This document shows positions 61,666 through 64,000 of a stretch of DNA of 64,000 nt, piece after piece (within the stretch, counting starts at the first letter, position 1; every line of letters starts with the position of its first letter). Below the pieces are notes generated by a model. It did not search any database. It was not told where the DNA came from and saw nothing but the letters and a program-made list of their open reading frames with translations. A program made the position numbers and the translations under genes. The stretch spans positions 8,000,501-8,064,500 of the forward strand of contig CM034128.1 in the NCBI GenBank assembly GCA_019914995.1. The letters are read 5' to 3'. This DNA is from Acanthochlamys bracteata. Its lineage: Eukaryota > Streptophyta > Magnoliopsida > Pandanales > Velloziaceae.

Positions 61666-62614
61666 TTGTGAAGAATGAAATGCTTTTCTACTGAATTGAA
61701 GGTTCATTCCATCTTGTAGACTGTAACATTGGAGATATAAAGGTCACCCTCTCTAGTCTGTCTTTCTAATTGTTTGCTATGATTAGTCTAGTGCATCTGG
61801 GACGTTTAATCTAGCAGTATATGACTGTGCAGATACTATGCGCATGAGTGCTCGCCTGTCCTACCTTTGTTTATAAGATCACTAATCTATGATGTATATA
61901 TAAAGTTGTATTCAATACATGTAGCATCTTTTATTAAGAGCATTTTGCATGCCAAGTAATCCCATTTTCTCTGTAGGTGATTTTGTCTAGCTACGTGTCA
62001 CAGTAGCACTTTCTGAACTTATGGCAATTTGCTGTCGCTATTTCAGACAATGGGATCTGTTTACCTGGGTTGGGACTTCTGTTTTCTTTCTAGCAATGTT
62101 AATTTCGGTTTGTTATGTAGTTTTAGGATTCTTTTCATCCAAAAAGGAGTTCAATACAAAAATATCCTTGTTACAATTTATGAACTTAAATAGGTTTTGT
62201 TTCTGTTATTCCTTTTCTTAATTAACTTATTTGGTATTACACCTTATGCTTAATGTAGTTTGTTGTCTTTTAGGGGAAAATGTATCTATTGCTTTTGGGG
62301 ACGACAGCTCTTAGCTTGGTGAATTTCATATCTCAGGAATATCTTTCTGGAGTGGCCAACATTTATGGTAAATCTAAGTAACCCATCTTTTACTGCAGGT
62401 AACAACTCCTCTCATGTTCAAGTTGATACCAACAGTCGTGCAACTTGGAATTCTCATGCATTGGTTTCCTTCAGAAAGCACTACACAGAATGAGGTTGGT
62501 TCTTAACTTAGTCCTACAAAGACTTTATGCAATTGACAAACCCTCATATGCTGAAATTCTGTTTTCTTGCAGGAGAGAGCTACAATGCTTGATGAATACA
62601 GCAGAAAACTGTGA
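53288..62614 (+). CDS. K+ efflux antiporter, KEA4/5/6 group
   Basis: Twenty exons join in frame: 53288-53510, 54858-54901, 55795-55862, 55948-56032, 56134-56195, 56348-56423, 56526-56600, 58052-58123, 58211-58294, 58382-58450, 58529-58606, 58946-59034, 59635-59731, 60120-60173, 60689-60784, 61215-61403, 61504-61581, 62274-62318, 62399-62494 and 62573-62614, giving 573 residues, the usual length for this group. The first segment (FGYFVVVFALASCGVLG) is a signal peptide or first membrane helix. A luminal, acidic N-terminal domain ends near RPFQIQDVFSIENGGSDDMT. The CPA2 exchanger core follows, with GFLLAGSLIGPGG, FLLFALGLEFSLTKLKAVGP, FLSMSSTAVVSKFLVERNS, LGLSLELGSFVAG, FLASIGMLI and AQIGEFAFVLLSRASNLHLI. 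There is no C-terminal KTN nucleotide-binding domain, as expected for KEA4-6 and unlike plastid KEA1-3. Arabidopsis relatives act in Golgi, TGN and prevacuolar compartments in K+ and pH balance. The start at 53288 opens the family-like N-terminus. Confidence 0.94.
61633..61665. repeat. ATT trinucleotide microsatellite in KEA intron 17
   Basis: Ten or so uninterrupted TTA/ATT repeats shortly after the exon ending at 61581. Confidence 0.9.
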
Positions 62615-63000
62615 CGAAGAATCAAATCTCGTATTCTAGGATTTCAAGACAATACATGTATGGCATAGATATCTTATCTTCACAAAACTGTTGTTGCTGC
62701 ATATCATTTTGGAGAAATAGTTGACTAACAGCAGTCTTCCGGAAAAGAAAAAAAAAGCTTCATCTTTGATGCCTAGTTGGACTCGTTCCATGAACTGTAA
62801 ATATCCTGGTCACGGAGCATGGGACAACTAGGTAGTATAAAGCGAGTTTTAGATCTGAACCAACAGTATTTGTTCATACTGAGAGACTTGTCGATAAGGT
62901 TGCTGTCAATTTATGAAAAGGTTTTTTGTCATCTAATTCCTGTGAAAAAATTCCTATTGCGCATTACGCTTGAATTGCAAAAAACATGAGTTCTGCTTTG

Positions 63001-63270
63001 GGCATGTTTCAGGGAATGGAATTGCTTATGAAATGAAACTTTTGTAAAATGAAAGGTATTTTTGTCTTTTTTAAAAAATAAGCTTCTATTTTTTTATTTT
63101 TAAAAAAATAATAAAAATATGCAATAAAAAGATCTCATTCCGTAGAATTTTTTTACATTTTTTAAATTTTTAAATAAATTTTTTATATATTTATAAAATA
63201 TGTATTGAAAAAACGTGAAAATGAAGAATTAAAAAGTTGGGTCGGAGGAAAGCAAAGCCAAACAACCCCT
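63001..63270. repeat. MITE-like element, family A copy
   Basis: The left end is ggcatgtttcagggaatgga and then attgcttatgaaat; the right end includes aagccaaacaaccc. The core (tgcaataaaaagatctcatt, then tccgtagaattttttta, then gtattgaaaaaacgtgaaaa) is the clearest match to the copies at 38541 and 47686. Confidence 0.65.
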
Positions 63271-63864
63271 CAATCATTAGGAACTCAAAATTTATTTTGC
63301 AGAACTAGAATTTAAATAATTTTATATATTTTATTTGTACAAAAAATTTTAAAATTTTAATTTTACACACTAAATTTTAGTTTTAATTTTTATTTATATA
63401 TTTTTTAATACAGTTTTATTTTTTAATTTTTAATTTACTTTAAAAAAATTTTAATTTTTTATTTTTCACTTAAAAAGAATTCAATTATAAACGTTTGAAA
63501 CACATCGTTATACTTTGTCCAGCGAAGCGCATCCGTAGACATGTAGGGTTATCTGTAAGAGTTTGCTTCGTAGCAGGTCATTGTTATAAAATAAAAACGT
63601 TGAAATTGAGTTCAAAAAAAATAATCAAGAATTTGACAAATTTTAATAACTTATATAAAATAATTTTAAATTTTATAATTTAATCAAAATATAATTTTGT
63701 ATAATTAAAATAAGCCTCTTCCGAAAATTTTTATTTGAATAAAGGATGAGATATTATTAACAGAAATTTATTAAGCAACGTGTGTGTACAGTAATTTTTA
63801 ACAAGGTTTTTACATACCGTATTAAGAAAACATTTGCCCTTTTATAAATACATAAATATAAACC

Positions 63865-64000
63865 AGTGTTTACCTATCACCAAAATTTTATTTTTTTAAA
63901 ATCAATTTTAATATGAAATAAACAAAACATTTTAAAAAATTTTCTATTAACAGTTTTTTTAAAATTTAATTTTAAAACTTATTTTAATATAATTCAATAT
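63865..64000. repeat. Possible family B MITE-like copy, cut by window end
   Basis: It starts gtgtttacctatcaccaaaa and continues into AT-rich sequence like the other family B copies. The right end lies outside the window. Confidence 0.35.

Larger units (their letters stand above)
62615..64000. other. 3' flank of KEA and repeat-rich right edge
   Basis: No gene seen. KEA 3' untranslated sequence is followed by a family A repeat (63001-63270), long A/T-rich runs, and a possible family B copy that starts near 63865 and is cut by the window end. Open frames here are short. Confidence 0.6.

Overview
The window is nuclear DNA from a flowering plant, most likely a eudicot. The evidence is intron-rich genes with GT/AG splice sites, AT-rich introns and intergenic DNA, plant-only families (3-ketoacyl-CoA synthase, E-class PPR proteins, CYP704, KEA antiporters) and many short transposon-like repeats. 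I see no bacterial, viral or organellar segment and no RNA gene that I can support. Gene models were built by hand: I joined exons by reading frame, splice consensus and protein-family continuity. The joined coding lengths are all multiples of three.

Layout. 1-5032: no secure gene, mostly AT-rich repeats; a few possible coding scraps sit at the left edge. 5033-6508 (-): single-exon 3-ketoacyl-CoA synthase lacking two conserved histidines. 9051-13100 (-): chloroplast NUDX14-type Nudix hydrolase in seven exons, with repeats in two introns. 15413-17297 (-): 40S ribosomal protein S9 with a textbook ribosomal-protein promoter. 19810-22836 (-): CYP704 cytochrome P450 in six exons. 23833-25473 (-) and 25831-33259 (+): an E-class PPR gene and an MIT/AAA ATPase (spastin-like) facing away from each other across 357 bp. 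33893-35521 (+): a second intronless PPR gene. 38008-42236 (-): a helical-repeat protein of unknown function with one uncertain exon junction. 42772-47402 (-): nucleolar DEAD-box helicase RH7/PRH75 in 14 exons. 47403-53287: repeat-rich gap with nested elements. 53288-62614 (+): K+ efflux antiporter of the KEA4/5/6 group in 20 exons.

The genes do not form a pathway and nothing resembles a biosynthetic cluster. Two of them, RPS9 and the RH7 helicase, belong to ribosome biogenesis, and both carry a telo-box upstream of the start codon. The non-coding signal is mainly two families of short AT-rich MITE-like elements, a 371-bp foldback element, an LTR-like segment and a MITE nested in a repeat bounded by direct repeats. 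I did not find a convincing new biological system. The best leads are the substituted KCS active site, the unresolved exon junction in the unknown helical-repeat gene, and the repeat families.
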